From positions 86,501 to 150,500 of the forward strand of contig JASMMA010000004.1 in NCBI GenBank assembly GCA_030748415.1: DNA of 64,000 bases, in the 5' to 3' direction. A model generated the notes under the pieces. The model was not told the DNA's origin and searched no databases. It saw nothing but the letters and a program-made list of their open reading frames with translations. The translations under genes and the position numbers were made by a program. This stretch comes from Planctomycetota bacterium. GTDB taxonomy: Bacteria; Planctomycetota; UBA1135. This document shows, piece by piece, positions 51,583 to 60,840 of this stretch (position 1 is the stretch's first letter; each line of letters opens with the position of its first letter).

Positions 51583-52305
51583 CTAACTTGCATTCAGCTG
51601 AAAAAACCAGTGTTGGCAAATAGTTGCTGCGGCTGGGCCAGCTGATTCGATGCGCAAAATAGTTGGGAGAATCCCAACGCGTTGAATCCCCTCGCTTTGA
51701 AAGTAAGTCATTTCCTCTGGGCTGAAGCCGCCCTCAGGACCCACGAGCAACATGATTTCTTTTGGAGGCTCCAATGTAAGGCTCATTCCTAAAGGAAAAG
51801 AATCAGGTTGCAAGACAAGGGGCTTGGCTGGAGGAGCCTCTTCAATGGCCTGCTTTAATGGCACAGGTTCTTCTGAAAGAATGGGCGGGAAGGGGCGGTT
51901 GCATTGTTGGCAGGTTTCCCGGGCCAATTTATTCCAACGGTCTAAGCGGCTTTTGGAGAAGCCTTTTCGCCCAGCAATGCTCCGCTCACAAATCAGAGGC
52001 ACAATGCGCTCCACCCCAGCCTCGGTGGCTCGGACGATCAAGTCGTCCGCCCGAGAGCCTTTAGGCCAAGCAGTTGCCAAAGTAATCGGAAGGAGGGGAA
52101 GCCTTGGAATTTCGCATAAACCAGCCAATTCCAAAAAATCAAAGCCGTTCCATGTGGCCTTGAGAGCACCTCCATGAGGAAGGAGCAGGAGAATTTCCTG
52201 GCCATCCTCCAATCTGAGGGCTTTCAGATGCCTATAAAGGTCCGGTTGAGGGGACCACGGGCCAGTCAAGTGCTCGGGTGCTTCGGTGAGGAAAAAGAAG
52301 CGCAT
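51583..52305 (-). CDS. rsmE: 16S rRNA (uracil1498-N3)-methyltransferase
   Basis: A 240-residue SPOUT-family methyltransferase that modifies U1498 of 16S rRNA with S-adenosylmethionine. The SPOUT knot is seen in EIMLLVGPEGGFSPEEM near 183-199 and ILPTILRIESAGPAAAT near 212-228, with KGSRADDLIVRATEAGV near 82. The frame is open upstream to 53265, but that extension is antisense to the FHA gene and lacks homology. The ATG at 52305 (MRFFFLTEAP) gives the normal family length. The gene is divergent from the FHA operon, with 128 bases between. Confidence 0.93.
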   Translation of the reverse strand: MRFFFLTEAPEHLTGPWSPQPDLYRHLKALRLEDGQEILLLLPHGGALKATWNGFDFLELAGLCEIPRLPLLPITLATAWPKGSRADDLIVRATEAGVERIVPLICERSIAGRKGFSKSRLDRWNKLARETCQQCNRPFPPILSEEPVPLKQAIEEAPPAKPLVLQPDSFPLGMSLTLEPPKEIMLLVGPEGGFSPEEMTYFQSEGIQRVGILPTILRIESAGPAAATICQHWFFQLNAS

Positions 52306-52433
52306 GGGGTGAGGATGATAGTAACCTCGACTCTCTTGAGAGGTACTCTGGGGAGCGGTTTTGGCGATTTCCCTAGCTGGGTAGGTGCCTCTAAACTGCC
52401 CCTCTACGGATTCCCCGTTAGCTTCCTTCCCGA

Positions 52434-54179
52434 ATGATTCGCATTGAGATCCTGAGCGGCCAGGATGCCGGCCGCTTGGTCGAGCTTGAGCCCGGCTCCC
52501 ACACCCTTGGCAGGCGTGAGGGGGTGGATTTATTGATTCAGGGCGATGCCGTTTCTGGAAAGCACTTGGAACTGACCATTTCCGAAGATGGAACTGTTCA
52601 CTTTCGCGACCTAGGCTCGACCAATGGCACTTGGTCCGGCGGGCTGAAAGTGGAGGAAGGCGAGTGGTTTCGAGGGACCGAACTTCAGTTGGGGAATCTC
52701 CAGCTTCGACTTGTTTCCGAAGATGAATCCCCAGGCGAGTCCACCACTCCCGCCACGACATCCCAACAAGATTCCGATGCTGAAATCCATCGCCGTGCTG
52801 TGCGGGAAGCCCTTCAGGAAAAAAGCCGAGGTGGTTCCTGGATGATGTGGGTTCTTTTCGCCGTTGTCCTTTTGGCTGGTGGCCTCTATTGGTTTTTGAA
52901 TCGCCCGGCGGCCATTGAAGTAGATCGCAGCGCTGGACCCCGCCGGGTGGCAGCTGCGCAACTTGATGCAATCGATGACCTCGGAAAATTTGAAAACGCC
53001 GTTTCAGAATCCTGGAAGTTGAGCAAAGGGCTTGAGATGGTTGGTGGGCAGTTGAGGAGCGATGGGGGGAGCCGGCGCGCTGAACTCTTGCCCCGTTTTG
53101 AAACCGCTCCATGCCGCCTTCGATTCGAGGCTCAAGTTGAGGGTAATCTTCAGGTGTGGCCCCTTTTAACTTGTGGCAACTCTGAAACTGAAATCGCCCC
53201 ATCCATATGGTCGGGAGATTCTCTGGCAAATGGCGCCGTAGAGCTTGATTTACCCTGCGACTCATTTGAGTGGTTCCAACTTCAGCTCCAAATCAAGGGT
53301 GCAGGTTCCCTTTCAAACTTGAGCGTTTCGGCCGTCGATGGTGATGGCATCGCTTTGAGGAAAGTGGGCGGTAGCCGAAAAGTAATTCAGGCTGGAGCGA
53401 ACTTGGCTCTATATGGCTTAGGGGGCTTGATTTTTGAATCCCACGGAGCAGGGGGTCAATGGGAATCCGATCCCAAAGGACTTCGCTTTATTCCAAAAGA
53501 ATCTGCATGGATTCGTGTGTCCGGTAAGAATCCATTGGTTCTTACTGGGCTTGAGCCTGTCGGCGCGACAACCGGTTTGAAGGTCATGGGTGCGAAAGGT
53601 CTCCTATTCCGAGGAGAGCGCCCTTTCTGGCTTTCATTTGAACAACCCATGGATGCGGCGGTTGGTAGCGATGGTATTTATCTTCAACCCACGAAACCCC
53701 TCCTATTGGATTGGGATTTTACTTTTCCTTTAGGAGAGGCAGCGCGCCTTGAAAGTGAGATTCGTCGAAGTTCTCGTCAAAACGATACCGCCAGATTGCT
53801 TCAAGTAACCCAGGAGCTTCTCTTCAACTGGCCCTTCAATGAAGAGCAAGTTTCCCTTGCCGAAAGCAAACGCGCTGAATTGATGACCAATGGTCAAAAA
53901 CAACTCAGCATATTGGAAAGTTCAGTTGCAGAAGCGGTTTTCCTTGCTTCCCCGGAAGAAATGAAGCGAGTTCTTGCCGATGTGGCCCAATTTGTTGATG
54001 GCCTTCCGGGGACCCGAGTCGCCGAAGAGGCCACGGACATGATTCAAGTTTTGGAAAATGAAATTTCCCAGGTCCTTGAAGACCGGCAAACTGAACTCAA
54101 TGCCTACAACAAGCGGCTTCTTGGAGGACTCATGCGAAGTTATCCCCACCTTGCCCAATGGCTGGAGGTTCAGGAATGA
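52434..54179 (+). CDS. FHA-domain transmembrane protein, first gene of the pseudopilus operon
   Basis: A 581-residue protein. Residues about 1-92 form an FHA domain with the phosphothreonine-binding pattern GR at 26-27, S41...H44 and N64 in GSTNGT. A linker is followed by one membrane helix at about 136-155 (SWMMWVLFAVVLLAGGLYWF). The remaining 420 residues are extracytoplasmic and contain two beta-rich regions and a C-terminal helical part near 470-575. Cytoplasmic FHA and outward domain suit a phospho-regulated assembly factor of a secretion apparatus; GspL-like and T6SS FHA proteins offer loose parallels. It leads the co-directional run of pilus-like genes and overlaps the next start (ATGA). 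Confidence 0.85.
   Translation: MIRIEILSGQDAGRLVELEPGSHTLGRREGVDLLIQGDAVSGKHLELTISEDGTVHFRDLGSTNGTWSGGLKVEEGEWFRGTELQLGNLQLRLVSEDESPGESTTPATTSQQDSDAEIHRRAVREALQEKSRGGSWMMWVLFAVVLLAGGLYWFLNRPAAIEVDRSAGPRRVAAAQLDAIDDLGKFENAVSESWKLSKGLEMVGGQLRSDGGSRRAELLPRFETAPCRLRFEAQVEGNLQVWPLLTCGNSETEIAPSIWSGDSLANGAVELDLPCDSFEWFQLQLQIKGAGSLSNLSVSAVDGDGIALRKVGGSRKVIQAGANLALYGLGGLIFESHGAGGQWESDPKGLRFIPKESAWIRVSGKNPLVLTGLEPVGATTGLKVMGAKGLLFRGERPFWLSFEQPMDAAVGSDGIYLQPTKPLLLDWDFTFPLGEAARLESEIRRSSRQNDTARLLQVTQELLFNWPFNEEQVSLAESKRAELMTNGQKQLSILESSVAEAVFLASPEEMKRVLADVAQFVDGLPGTRVAEEATDMIQVLENEISQVLEDRQTELNAYNKRLLGGLMRSYPHLAQWLEVQE
54164..54168 (+). promoter_or_regulatory. Ribosome-binding site that sets the PilM-PilN fusion start
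   Basis: GGAGG lies seven bases before ATG 54176 and inside the end of the FHA gene. It supports ATG 54176 over the upstream ATG 54158, and ATGA overlaps the FHA stop, so translation is coupled. Confidence 0.8.
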
Positions 54180-55828
54180 CTCGTGGGGCTGGACTCGACC
54201 CGGGCCGCACAGTTGTGCGCCTTGCGGAGGTGCAAGCCCGAAAGGGAGTTGTCACTTTGACGCGCTACCATTCGGTAGAAGTCGAATCAGGCGAGACATC
54301 GATTGAAGTTACCGAAGATGCTTTCGGAAACCTGAGGAAAAAGACTGCTCCTCTTCGAGTGGGCTTAACCGGCTCGGATGTAATGGTTCGGTACCTTCCC
54401 GTCCCACCTGTGGAAGATTGGCGCCTTGAGCGTTTGATGGAATTTGAAGTCCGCGAAATTGAAGCCCGCTCTGGTTCCCCGCTGGCGACTTCTTTTAACC
54501 TTCTTCCGGTACCCAAAGAACTGGATGAAGATGACACAGTTTTGTTGGGGCTCATCAAGGAAGAATTGTTGGGCGAATGGTTAGAAGCTTGCGGAAAACT
54601 TCCCGTGCAAGGCTTTACGCCGAACTCGATTGCCCTTTACAACGCCTTTCTCGCTTTGGGCGACCATGCTCCAAGTGTGACCCTGCTCGCAAACATTGGT
54701 GCAGGCACAATTGACCTTGCCTTGGTTCGCGGGTCTGAGTTGTACTTTGCCCGATCGGTTACCACTGGATTGGACCAGCGTGATTCGACTTTGGGAGGTC
54801 GTCTTGGCGTTGATTCTCTTCGCGCCCGCCGCTTAATACACAAGCATCTGGATTTGCGCGGCGCCTTAGGGGAACGGCTTTCTTCCGACGCTGAAAGGGT
54901 GACTCGACCTTTGTTGCCCCTTTACGATTCCATGCCGACTCTTCTTTCGGGTGTGATTACGCTTTGCAAAGCTCAAGCGAGGTTGCGTGACTTGAGCTTA
55001 GATCGGATTCTTCTTACCGGCGGCGGGGCTTTAGCCAATGGGCTTGAAGAGTTCCTGAACAAAAGAACGGGCGTTCCTGTTGAAGTTTGGAATCCAGTAG
55101 AAATGTTAGATTCAGATGGCCTTCTGGATGACCAATTCGATGACCTTGAAGCCGATGGAACAGCCGCAACTGTGGCAATCGGGTTGGCATTGAGTGCTGC
55201 AGACCCTGAGCTTTATGCATTGGAAGTCCTTCCAGCATCAGCTCGAAAGAAGAGGGATTTCCAAGAGAAGGGAATATTTTCTGTAATTGCCGCCGTACTT
55301 GCGGTCATCTTTCTACTGGTAGAACTTCAGGTCTATTCCGGGCAAGCCACTGAATTGTCAAATCGCTCGAGGTTGCTTTCTGCTCAAGCGAAATCTGCTC
55401 AAGACAATGATCGAATCGCCGACGACCTTGCGCTTCAACTTGAAACCGAAACCAAGCTTTATCAAGAACTTGTGGCTCGTCATGCGATTCAACGAAGTGC
55501 TCAAGAAATCTTAGCCGCATTGGAACAATGGCTTCCCGACAACTTGTGGGTCGATAGTTTCGAAGTAGGCATGGCCCCTGGCGAAGATTGGGATTTGTCC
55601 GGTCGAAGCGTGCCCGTTGTCACGATTCGCATCCGAGGTGAAAACCGCGCCCGCCGAGCTGCCGATGCCTTTACTGAGTTCAGCGAGAAGGTAAAAGAGG
55701 TCCTTCCAGGAAAAGAACAAGCCATTCAAATTGCGAGCAAGGAACGGGGTCGCAACCCTGAATGGACTTTGACCGCTGTTCTACTTGAAGATGGCCCAGA
55801 CAGCCGCCCAGAGGGGGTAGAAGAATGA
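54176..55828 (+). CDS. PilM-PilN (GspL-like) fusion protein
   Basis: A 550-residue protein from ATG 54176. Residues 1-350 form an actin-like PilM/cytoplasmic GspL domain: DPGRTVVRLAEV near 9, NIGAGTIDLALV near 183 and LLTGGGALANGL near 280 correspond to the phosphate and adenosine loops. A membrane helix follows at about 367-386 (SVIAAVLAVIFLLVEL), then a PilN-like extracytoplasmic part with coiled-coil tendency and a ferredoxin-like fold region (NLWVDSFEVG ... VVTIRIRG). In most systems PilM and PilN are separate; GspL and some planctomycete and Thermus-like forms fuse them. It would link the cytoplasmic ATPase to the fibre. Confidence 0.85.
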   Translation: MTRGAGLDPGRTVVRLAEVQARKGVVTLTRYHSVEVESGETSIEVTEDAFGNLRKKTAPLRVGLTGSDVMVRYLPVPPVEDWRLERLMEFEVREIEARSGSPLATSFNLLPVPKELDEDDTVLLGLIKEELLGEWLEACGKLPVQGFTPNSIALYNAFLALGDHAPSVTLLANIGAGTIDLALVRGSELYFARSVTTGLDQRDSTLGGRLGVDSLRARRLIHKHLDLRGALGERLSSDAERVTRPLLPLYDSMPTLLSGVITLCKAQARLRDLSLDRILLTGGGALANGLEEFLNKRTGVPVEVWNPVEMLDSDGLLDDQFDDLEADGTAATVAIGLALSAADPELYALEVLPASARKKRDFQEKGIFSVIAAVLAVIFLLVELQVYSGQATELSNRSRLLSAQAKSAQDNDRIADDLALQLETETKLYQELVARHAIQRSAQEILAALEQWLPDNLWVDSFEVGMAPGEDWDLSGRSVPVVTIRIRGENRARRAADAFTEFSEKVKEVLPGKEQAIQIASKERGRNPEWTLTAVLLEDGPDSRPEGVEE

Positions 55829-56586
55829 ACCTCGACGCATTCTGGCAAGCGAACCGTCGGTTTCTAATCGGAGTCGCCATCGGCCTTGTGAGCTTTCTCA
55901 TATTGGGTTCTATTTTGGTGAGTGGTCCAAAGAAAGCTGCAGCATCTTCTCGCAGGAGCATCATGACCGCAACTCGCACTCTGCGGGGGAAACACGTTTC
56001 CTCACAGGATGTAGCTCGAGCTCGCACACGATTAGAGGCGCTTAAGAAACAAGGCCGAAAGTTGGCGGAACTAGCCTTGCCAATTGCAACTGATGGCTTT
56101 GTGATTCCCGAAGGGCAATCCCCATCGAAGCATTACATAGAGTTCACGGGCGCTCGGCGGCAAGAGCTCATATCTGCAGGTCTGCTTCGGGACATGGAAA
56201 TTGACGAGTCTTTAGGTCTTCCTGCGGTTTCTCCTTCCCAACCTCAAATTATTGCCAAAGTCCTACATGGCTTTTTTGTTGTTGACCAAATGATGCGCCT
56301 AGCAATTGACTACGGCGCTGAGTCAGTTGATGACATTGCCATCTCTACTCGCTCAAGTCGCCCTGGTACTTTGCGTGCATCGCTATTAGACATCACAACT
56401 GTAGAGTTGGAAGTTAGTATTCAAGAGGAGCGTCTTCGCCCACTTCTCCAGAAGGTTGTTGCGCATGACCCGCCATTGGGCCTTGTGCGAATGGAAGTTC
56501 TCCCCGTCGATAAGAAAGGTAGTCGAAGTATCTTGTTTGAGTTTGGAGTCGGTTCGATTCCTGAAACCCAAGGAGAGGAAGAATGA
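55825..56586 (+). CDS. PilO/GspM-like inner-membrane protein
   Basis: A 253-residue protein with a short cytoplasmic start, one helix (FLIGVAIGLVSFLILGSILV, about 12-31) and an extracytoplasmic coiled-coil (ASSRRSIMTATRTLRG... ARTRLEALKKQGRKLAEL), then an alpha/beta region. Length, topology and position between the PilM-PilN fusion and the next gene match PilO or GspM, which pair with PilN or GspL. Sequence similarity is too weak to be certain. It is translationally coupled to both neighbours by ATGA overlaps. Confidence 0.7.
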   Translation: MNLDAFWQANRRFLIGVAIGLVSFLILGSILVSGPKKAAASSRRSIMTATRTLRGKHVSSQDVARARTRLEALKKQGRKLAELALPIATDGFVIPEGQSPSKHYIEFTGARRQELISAGLLRDMEIDESLGLPAVSPSQPQIIAKVLHGFFVVDQMMRLAIDYGAESVDDIAISTRSSRPGTLRASLLDITTVELEVSIQEERLRPLLQKVVAHDPPLGLVRMEVLPVDKKGSRSILFEFGVGSIPETQGEEE

Positions 56587-59237
56587 ACAGAGAAAAAATT
56601 CTCCTGCTTTGCGTAATTTTGATTCTGGCGCTCATGAGTTGGTCTCTTTTTTCTGAAGAGGGAACATCTCGAGTGCGACCTGGAGTTCGAACCATGGAAC
56701 TTCCTGAAGCCGGCGGGGAAAATGTTGTCGTTGATTTCGATTTGAAGACGGGCAATCGCGATGTTTTCCGCGAACCACGCGAAACGGAACCCCTCGAGCC
56801 ATTGCCGCTCGTTCTTCCACCCTTGGATGAAATGGCGATTTTATTTCCGCCACCCATCCCAGACTCGGGAGCCGATTTCTGGAGCCGACATCTTCTTCAA
56901 TACCCACCCGAACTCCCTGGCGATATCGACGAACTTGTGACGGAGTTTGACGACTCGAATGAAGAAAAATACGAAGCTCCAACTGGAGAATCCTCTCCGG
57001 ACATCTTTGAGAGTTCGGAAGATGACTTATTGAAGCTTTACGACCTTGTGAAAATAAATGTAGTTGATGTCCGATGGGGCCGCATATTGAACGAGGATCG
57101 CTATTCCTTGGTTTCAGGTCGCTCTACGCTCAAGTTTCAAGATGTTGATCCAAAAACAGGAGCCGACCGATTTGAACCCTACACATTTGCTCCAGATGAA
57201 TACCATTCATTTAAGTTTGCCGATACTCTTAGGAATCGCATTGAGTTAAAAATAAGAAATCTTCCGAAATCTTCGGGTAGTATCCCTGAAAGATTAGAAG
57301 CCATCGCATGGCTTCTAGAGCAAGCTGATTCCGATTCCCTTGCTTTTATTCGCGCCGAATCGGTTGCCATTGCAACAACGGAGCTTGGTCGAGATGACAT
57401 TCAAACTTGGTTAGCCTTGGGCGATGTTTGGGAAAGGACATTTCAGTGGGATCGCGCCTTTAGCTTGTATTCTGCAATGGCTGGTTTTTCTGTTTCCCGT
57501 GAGCCACTCGACGGGATTAATCCAAGGCCCTTCGCTCGTTCTTCCGCACCCCAAGCTCGGTTGGGTCGGATTCTAGAACGACTGGGAATGGATCAGGAAG
57601 CCGAAAGTCAATACCGCGAAGCGGCAGCACTTTCGGATGGCAATCCCGAAGTCTTGCGGCTGCTTGGCGAGCTCCTCACTCGCACAGGCAGGGCGTCAGA
57701 AGCTCTTCCCGTTTTACTTCGGGGGGAACCTTTGTATCGGTCTCGTTCCGCTCCCAGTGCCTTATCTCATGGTGTTGCAATCGGGAAAGCTCGTTTAGCA
57801 AATGGCGACTTTTCTGGAGCCACCCAAAGTTTTAGAGAAGTTTACCGAGCAGGCGGCGCCGCTCCCCAAGCCTTGCCCGCAGCAGCTGGTGAATCTTCGT
57901 CTGCCTATTTGCAGGGAGATTTCCGAGCTGCTTTTCAGCTTGCCGATGACGCGATTTCCGTTTTTGGTGCTGATTGGAGACTTCTCTACATGCGTGGAAT
58001 TAGCGCTGCTGCCTTTGGACAACCTGCCGGAGAGGTTGTGCGCGATTTGCGTGCTGCTGTTGAGGGCGCTGAATTGGATGCTGCCCCCGCATTGGCCGCG
58101 CTTGCATTTTGGTTGAACACACTCGGTCATTCTGCCGATGCTCAAGAGAGCTTAAATCAAGCGCTACAACTCAGCCCAAACCTTCATTACGCTCGATACC
58201 TTCGAGCAAGGTGGGCCCGTGAAAACCATGACCTGACTTCTGCAAATGAGGATTTGAGTTTTCTGATTTCAGAATCTCCACGGTGCGGCGCAGTTCTTGG
58301 CGAACTTGCTTGGTTACTTAATCAAGAGTCTCGACACGGATTGGCCGAAGTTGCTTTCCGTCGAGCTATTTTGGAAGCTCCTCACTGGGCGGACGCTTCT
58401 CTTCGTAGAGGCCTTAACTTCTTACAACTCAACCAAGTTGAGGAAGCTCGAATGAGCCTCGACCAAGTGTCCGGGGCGGGTCTGGAGAATGCGCGCCAAA
58501 ATGCCCTCGCGTGGGCCGCTTATCTTGAGGGCGATGTTCAAGCCGCAGTAGGGGAGTTTGCACTTCTTCAAGACAATCTTCGTTCCCAAGAAGAAGACCC
58601 TCAAGCTCTTTTCGCCAAGACTTGGCAACGGCGAATCCAAGAGCGGGCCAGCATGGTTCGGTGGACTGATGCCTTTAGTGGCCGCATTCCTCGGCCGCAG
58701 TGGGATGTCCGTACTTCGGCGCGGAATGGTGTTGAGCCCCGGGTTCGCGACGGTGCTTTGCGCCTGACCGGCACTCATGCAAAAGCAGGAGAAACCAGCG
58801 CTTTCCGCTCTCTTCGAGCTCTTTCATTCCGTTCCGCAAGTTGTATCTGGACCGTAGGCCCTGACCACCGCGGAGAGGCAGGTGTTGGAATCGCCCTTGA
58901 ATCCCGCCGCCGGCGAAGTTGGGGCTTCCAGGTATTCCGTGGCCACGACGGAGGAGTTCGCTGGAAAATGACAAGCGGTACCAAGGGAGTTATGGGCGAG
59001 CTCAATCAACAAGTGATACCGGGTCAAGCCGTCGAAGTTCGTTTTGTGCTTGACCGCGAATCTTCTCCACCTGAGCTCACAGTTTGGGTTGGCTCAGAAG
59101 AAGCCTATCGTGCGCCGGAGCCGCGATTGAAAACTCCAACCGGGGACATCATCCTTGAGGTTTTTGCAAAAACTGTGAATGCTCTTCCCATTGATGTTTC
59201 TCTGGATCACACCGAACTCGTTTACACCCAGAACTAA
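56583..59237 (+). CDS. Membrane-anchored TPR protein with C-terminal jelly-roll-like domain
   Basis: An 884-residue protein with an N-terminal helix (ILLLCVILILALMSWSLF, about 5-22). A Pro-rich acidic linker (about 60-165) and a compact domain near 170-215 lead into an array of tetratricopeptide-like repeats at about 240-685 (RLGRILERLGMDQEAESQYREAA, RYLRARWARENHDLTSANEDL). The last 190 residues, from about 695 (SGRIPRPQWDVRTS), form a beta-rich region like a concanavalin or LamG jelly roll (GVGIALESRRRRSWGFQVFRG, KMTSG, VEVRFVLDR). Its position fits the GspC/PilP slot, but it is much larger. It may be a scaffold in the fibre machine. Confidence 0.75.
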   Translation: MNREKILLLCVILILALMSWSLFSEEGTSRVRPGVRTMELPEAGGENVVVDFDLKTGNRDVFREPRETEPLEPLPLVLPPLDEMAILFPPPIPDSGADFWSRHLLQYPPELPGDIDELVTEFDDSNEEKYEAPTGESSPDIFESSEDDLLKLYDLVKINVVDVRWGRILNEDRYSLVSGRSTLKFQDVDPKTGADRFEPYTFAPDEYHSFKFADTLRNRIELKIRNLPKSSGSIPERLEAIAWLLEQADSDSLAFIRAESVAIATTELGRDDIQTWLALGDVWERTFQWDRAFSLYSAMAGFSVSREPLDGINPRPFARSSAPQARLGRILERLGMDQEAESQYREAAALSDGNPEVLRLLGELLTRTGRASEALPVLLRGEPLYRSRSAPSALSHGVAIGKARLANGDFSGATQSFREVYRAGGAAPQALPAAAGESSSAYLQGDFRAAFQLADDAISVFGADWRLLYMRGISAAAFGQPAGEVVRDLRAAVEGAELDAAPALAALAFWLNTLGHSADAQESLNQALQLSPNLHYARYLRARWARENHDLTSANEDLSFLISESPRCGAVLGELAWLLNQESRHGLAEVAFRRAILEAPHWADASLRRGLNFLQLNQVEEARMSLDQVSGAGLENARQNALAWAAYLEGDVQAAVGEFALLQDNLRSQEEDPQALFAKTWQRRIQERASMVRWTDAFSGRIPRPQWDVRTSARNGVEPRVRDGALRLTGTHAKAGETSAFRSLRALSFRSASCIWTVGPDHRGEAGVGIALESRRRRSWGFQVFRGHDGGVRWKMTSGTKGVMGELNQQVIPGQAVEVRFVLDRESSPPELTVWVGSEEAYRAPEPRLKTPTGDIILEVFAKTVNALPIDVSLDHTELVYTQN

Positions 59238-59845
59238 TGCCTAAAAATTCCCAATCAGCATTTACCATTTTGGAACTCATGGTTGTTCTTGTGATTATTG
59301 GCATTTTGATGTCGGTATTCGTAATCGGTGGTGGGCGAATGTTCTCTTCCTCAAATAAGCGCAAAGCTCAAGCTCAACTAACCGCCTTGTCTGCTGCCAT
59401 TGAGGAGTTTCGTCAGATTGAAAACCAATACCCTGACGATCGCCTACCAGCAGGCATTACGGGCAATGTTCAAAACTCCTGCGCCGAGGCTTTGTTCTTA
59501 GCCCTTTACGACTCTGAATACTCTGGTCGCCGCCCTGACCAAGAGTGGTTGATTAATCTAGACGGCGATACTTTGCGCAAGGCCATGACTTCCTTGCCAA
59601 GCCGCGAACTTTTCGAGTTTGGGGACCCTTGGATGAATCCTATCGTCTACTTTGAGAGCCTTCACTATGGCGACCAAGTGGTTGTGCTAGCAGGTGCTGA
59701 GGGCGCAATTGAGGAACAGACGGTGACTGCCTTGCGAAACGAACGAACAGGTGCCTGGGAAGCGTCTGGCGGATTCCAACTGATTTCCGCTGGAGAAGAT
59801 GGTTTTTTTGGAACTGAAGACGACATCTCTCAACTCGGGAGCTGA
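59237..59845 (+). CDS. GspG-like major pseudopilin
   Basis: A 202-residue type IV pilin-like protein. The class III signal is clear: short leader MPKNSQSA, then the mature FTILELMVVLVIIGILMSV with Glu5 and a hydrophobic helix. A GspG-like body follows (FSSSNKRKAQAQLTALSAAIEEFRQIENQYPDD). The predicted cleavage is after Ala8 rather than the usual Gly. GspG forms the major subunit of the type II secretion pseudopilus. The start overlaps the previous stop (TAATG) and the gene is followed by the next prepilin with a TGATG overlap. Confidence 0.88.
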   Translation: MPKNSQSAFTILELMVVLVIIGILMSVFVIGGGRMFSSSNKRKAQAQLTALSAAIEEFRQIENQYPDDRLPAGITGNVQNSCAEALFLALYDSEYSGRRPDQEWLINLDGDTLRKAMTSLPSRELFEFGDPWMNPIVYFESLHYGDQVVVLAGAEGAIEEQTVTALRNERTGAWEASGGFQLISAGEDGFFGTEDDISQLGS

Positions 59846-60840
59846 TGCGCGGATTCACTCTCGCCGAACTTCTTCTCGTCTTGTTCTTGCTCGGCGTCTT
59901 GCTGGGCCTCCCGATTGCACTTGTTGACCGTGCCGATCCAGGCGCTCGGGGTTTGGCGACATCTCTTTCAAGTTTTATTGAAAGCTCCCGTGACCGCGCC
60001 CGCACAACCGGTCAACCTGTCCGACTTGAACAGTTGCCAGAGGACCTTGAACATTCGGCTCGTTTTACGCGTCTCGTTTTTCGGCCTGTTTTGGAGGCTA
60101 GCTTTGAGCCTGGCTTAGTTCGAAGAGAAGGCCTCATGGCGACAGGTTCTGCTCTTGTTGGAGAGACATCGGGTCGTTTCGGTGCCTGTTTGGATTTGAG
60201 AGAAGGCGGGGGCGTAACTGTTTCTGGCCGGGGTGGCCAACCTAAATTGACAGAAGGCTTCGTTCTAGAGTTTCACTTTTTGAATGAACTTGGTGGTGAA
60301 GGGAATTTATTGGAGTGGCCGGGTCTTTGCCAGGTTTGGGTAGATCGAAGTGCTGGACTTCGTGCACGCGTTGAGATTCAAGCAAGCCAGACTCCTGAGC
60401 TTGCAACCGCACCTTCAATTTCAGCCTCTACTGATTTGGCCTCTTTACCAAACTTAGTCTCACCTGGGCGTTGGCATCATGTTCGCCTGAGTGCTTTGAG
60501 TGGTTCGATTCAACTGTACTTTGACGGAAAGTTAGAAGCTACCCAGCCCTGGGAGGGCACCTTAAGAACCCCCGATAGCGAGCCGTTTTTAGGTGACTCC
60601 CGCGGGCGTTTTCAGGGCCTTTTGGATGAGTTTCAGGTCCTTGCTCGATATCGAGAAAGCGGTCCTGAGCTCCGAGATGGGGTTGAGGTTTTCGTGGATA
60701 CAACCTTCTTGGAAATCGATAGGGATGGTTTTTTGGATCCCATTCAGCACCCTGATTCTGTTTCCGTCCGCATTATGGAGCTCGACTCCGAGGTGGCCTC
60801 CTTTGTGGTGGGCCGCTTTACCCAGGAGGCAGTGCAGTGA
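59845..60840 (+). CDS. GspH-like pseudopilin fused to a LamG domain
   Basis: A 331-residue prepilin. The leader is only MRG before FTLAELLLVLFLLGVLLGLP, with Glu5, as in minor pseudopilins of the GspH/GspI class. After about 75 residues of a short pilin body, a LamG/concanavalin-A-like domain occupies about 105-270: TEGFVLEFHFLNE, GRWHHVRLSALSGSIQLYFDG and GRFQGLLDEFQVLARYRE are its typical strands. Minor pseudopilins are normally compact and lack lectin-like domains, so this is an unusual fusion. It overlaps the next start (GTGA). Confidence 0.85.
   Translation: MRGFTLAELLLVLFLLGVLLGLPIALVDRADPGARGLATSLSSFIESSRDRARTTGQPVRLEQLPEDLEHSARFTRLVFRPVLEASFEPGLVRREGLMATGSALVGETSGRFGACLDLREGGGVTVSGRGGQPKLTEGFVLEFHFLNELGGEGNLLEWPGLCQVWVDRSAGLRARVEIQASQTPELATAPSISASTDLASLPNLVSPGRWHHVRLSALSGSIQLYFDGKLEATQPWEGTLRTPDSEPFLGDSRGRFQGLLDEFQVLARYRESGPELRDGVEVFVDTTFLEIDRDGFLDPIQHPDSVSVRIMELDSEVASFVVGRFTQEAVQ
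60824..60829 (+). promoter_or_regulatory. Ribosome-binding site for the GTG-started GspK-like gene
   Basis: AGGAGG lies seven bases before GTG 60837, which overlaps the stop of the LamG prepilin gene. This strong site confirms the GTG start of the large downstream gene. Confidence 0.85.

Noticed and set aside
52306-53265. Long upstream extension of the rsmE frame, giving a 560-residue protein
   Set aside because: It is antisense to the well-supported FHA gene, has no recognisable domain and would put rsmE far from its normal start; the ATG at 52305 gives the family length.
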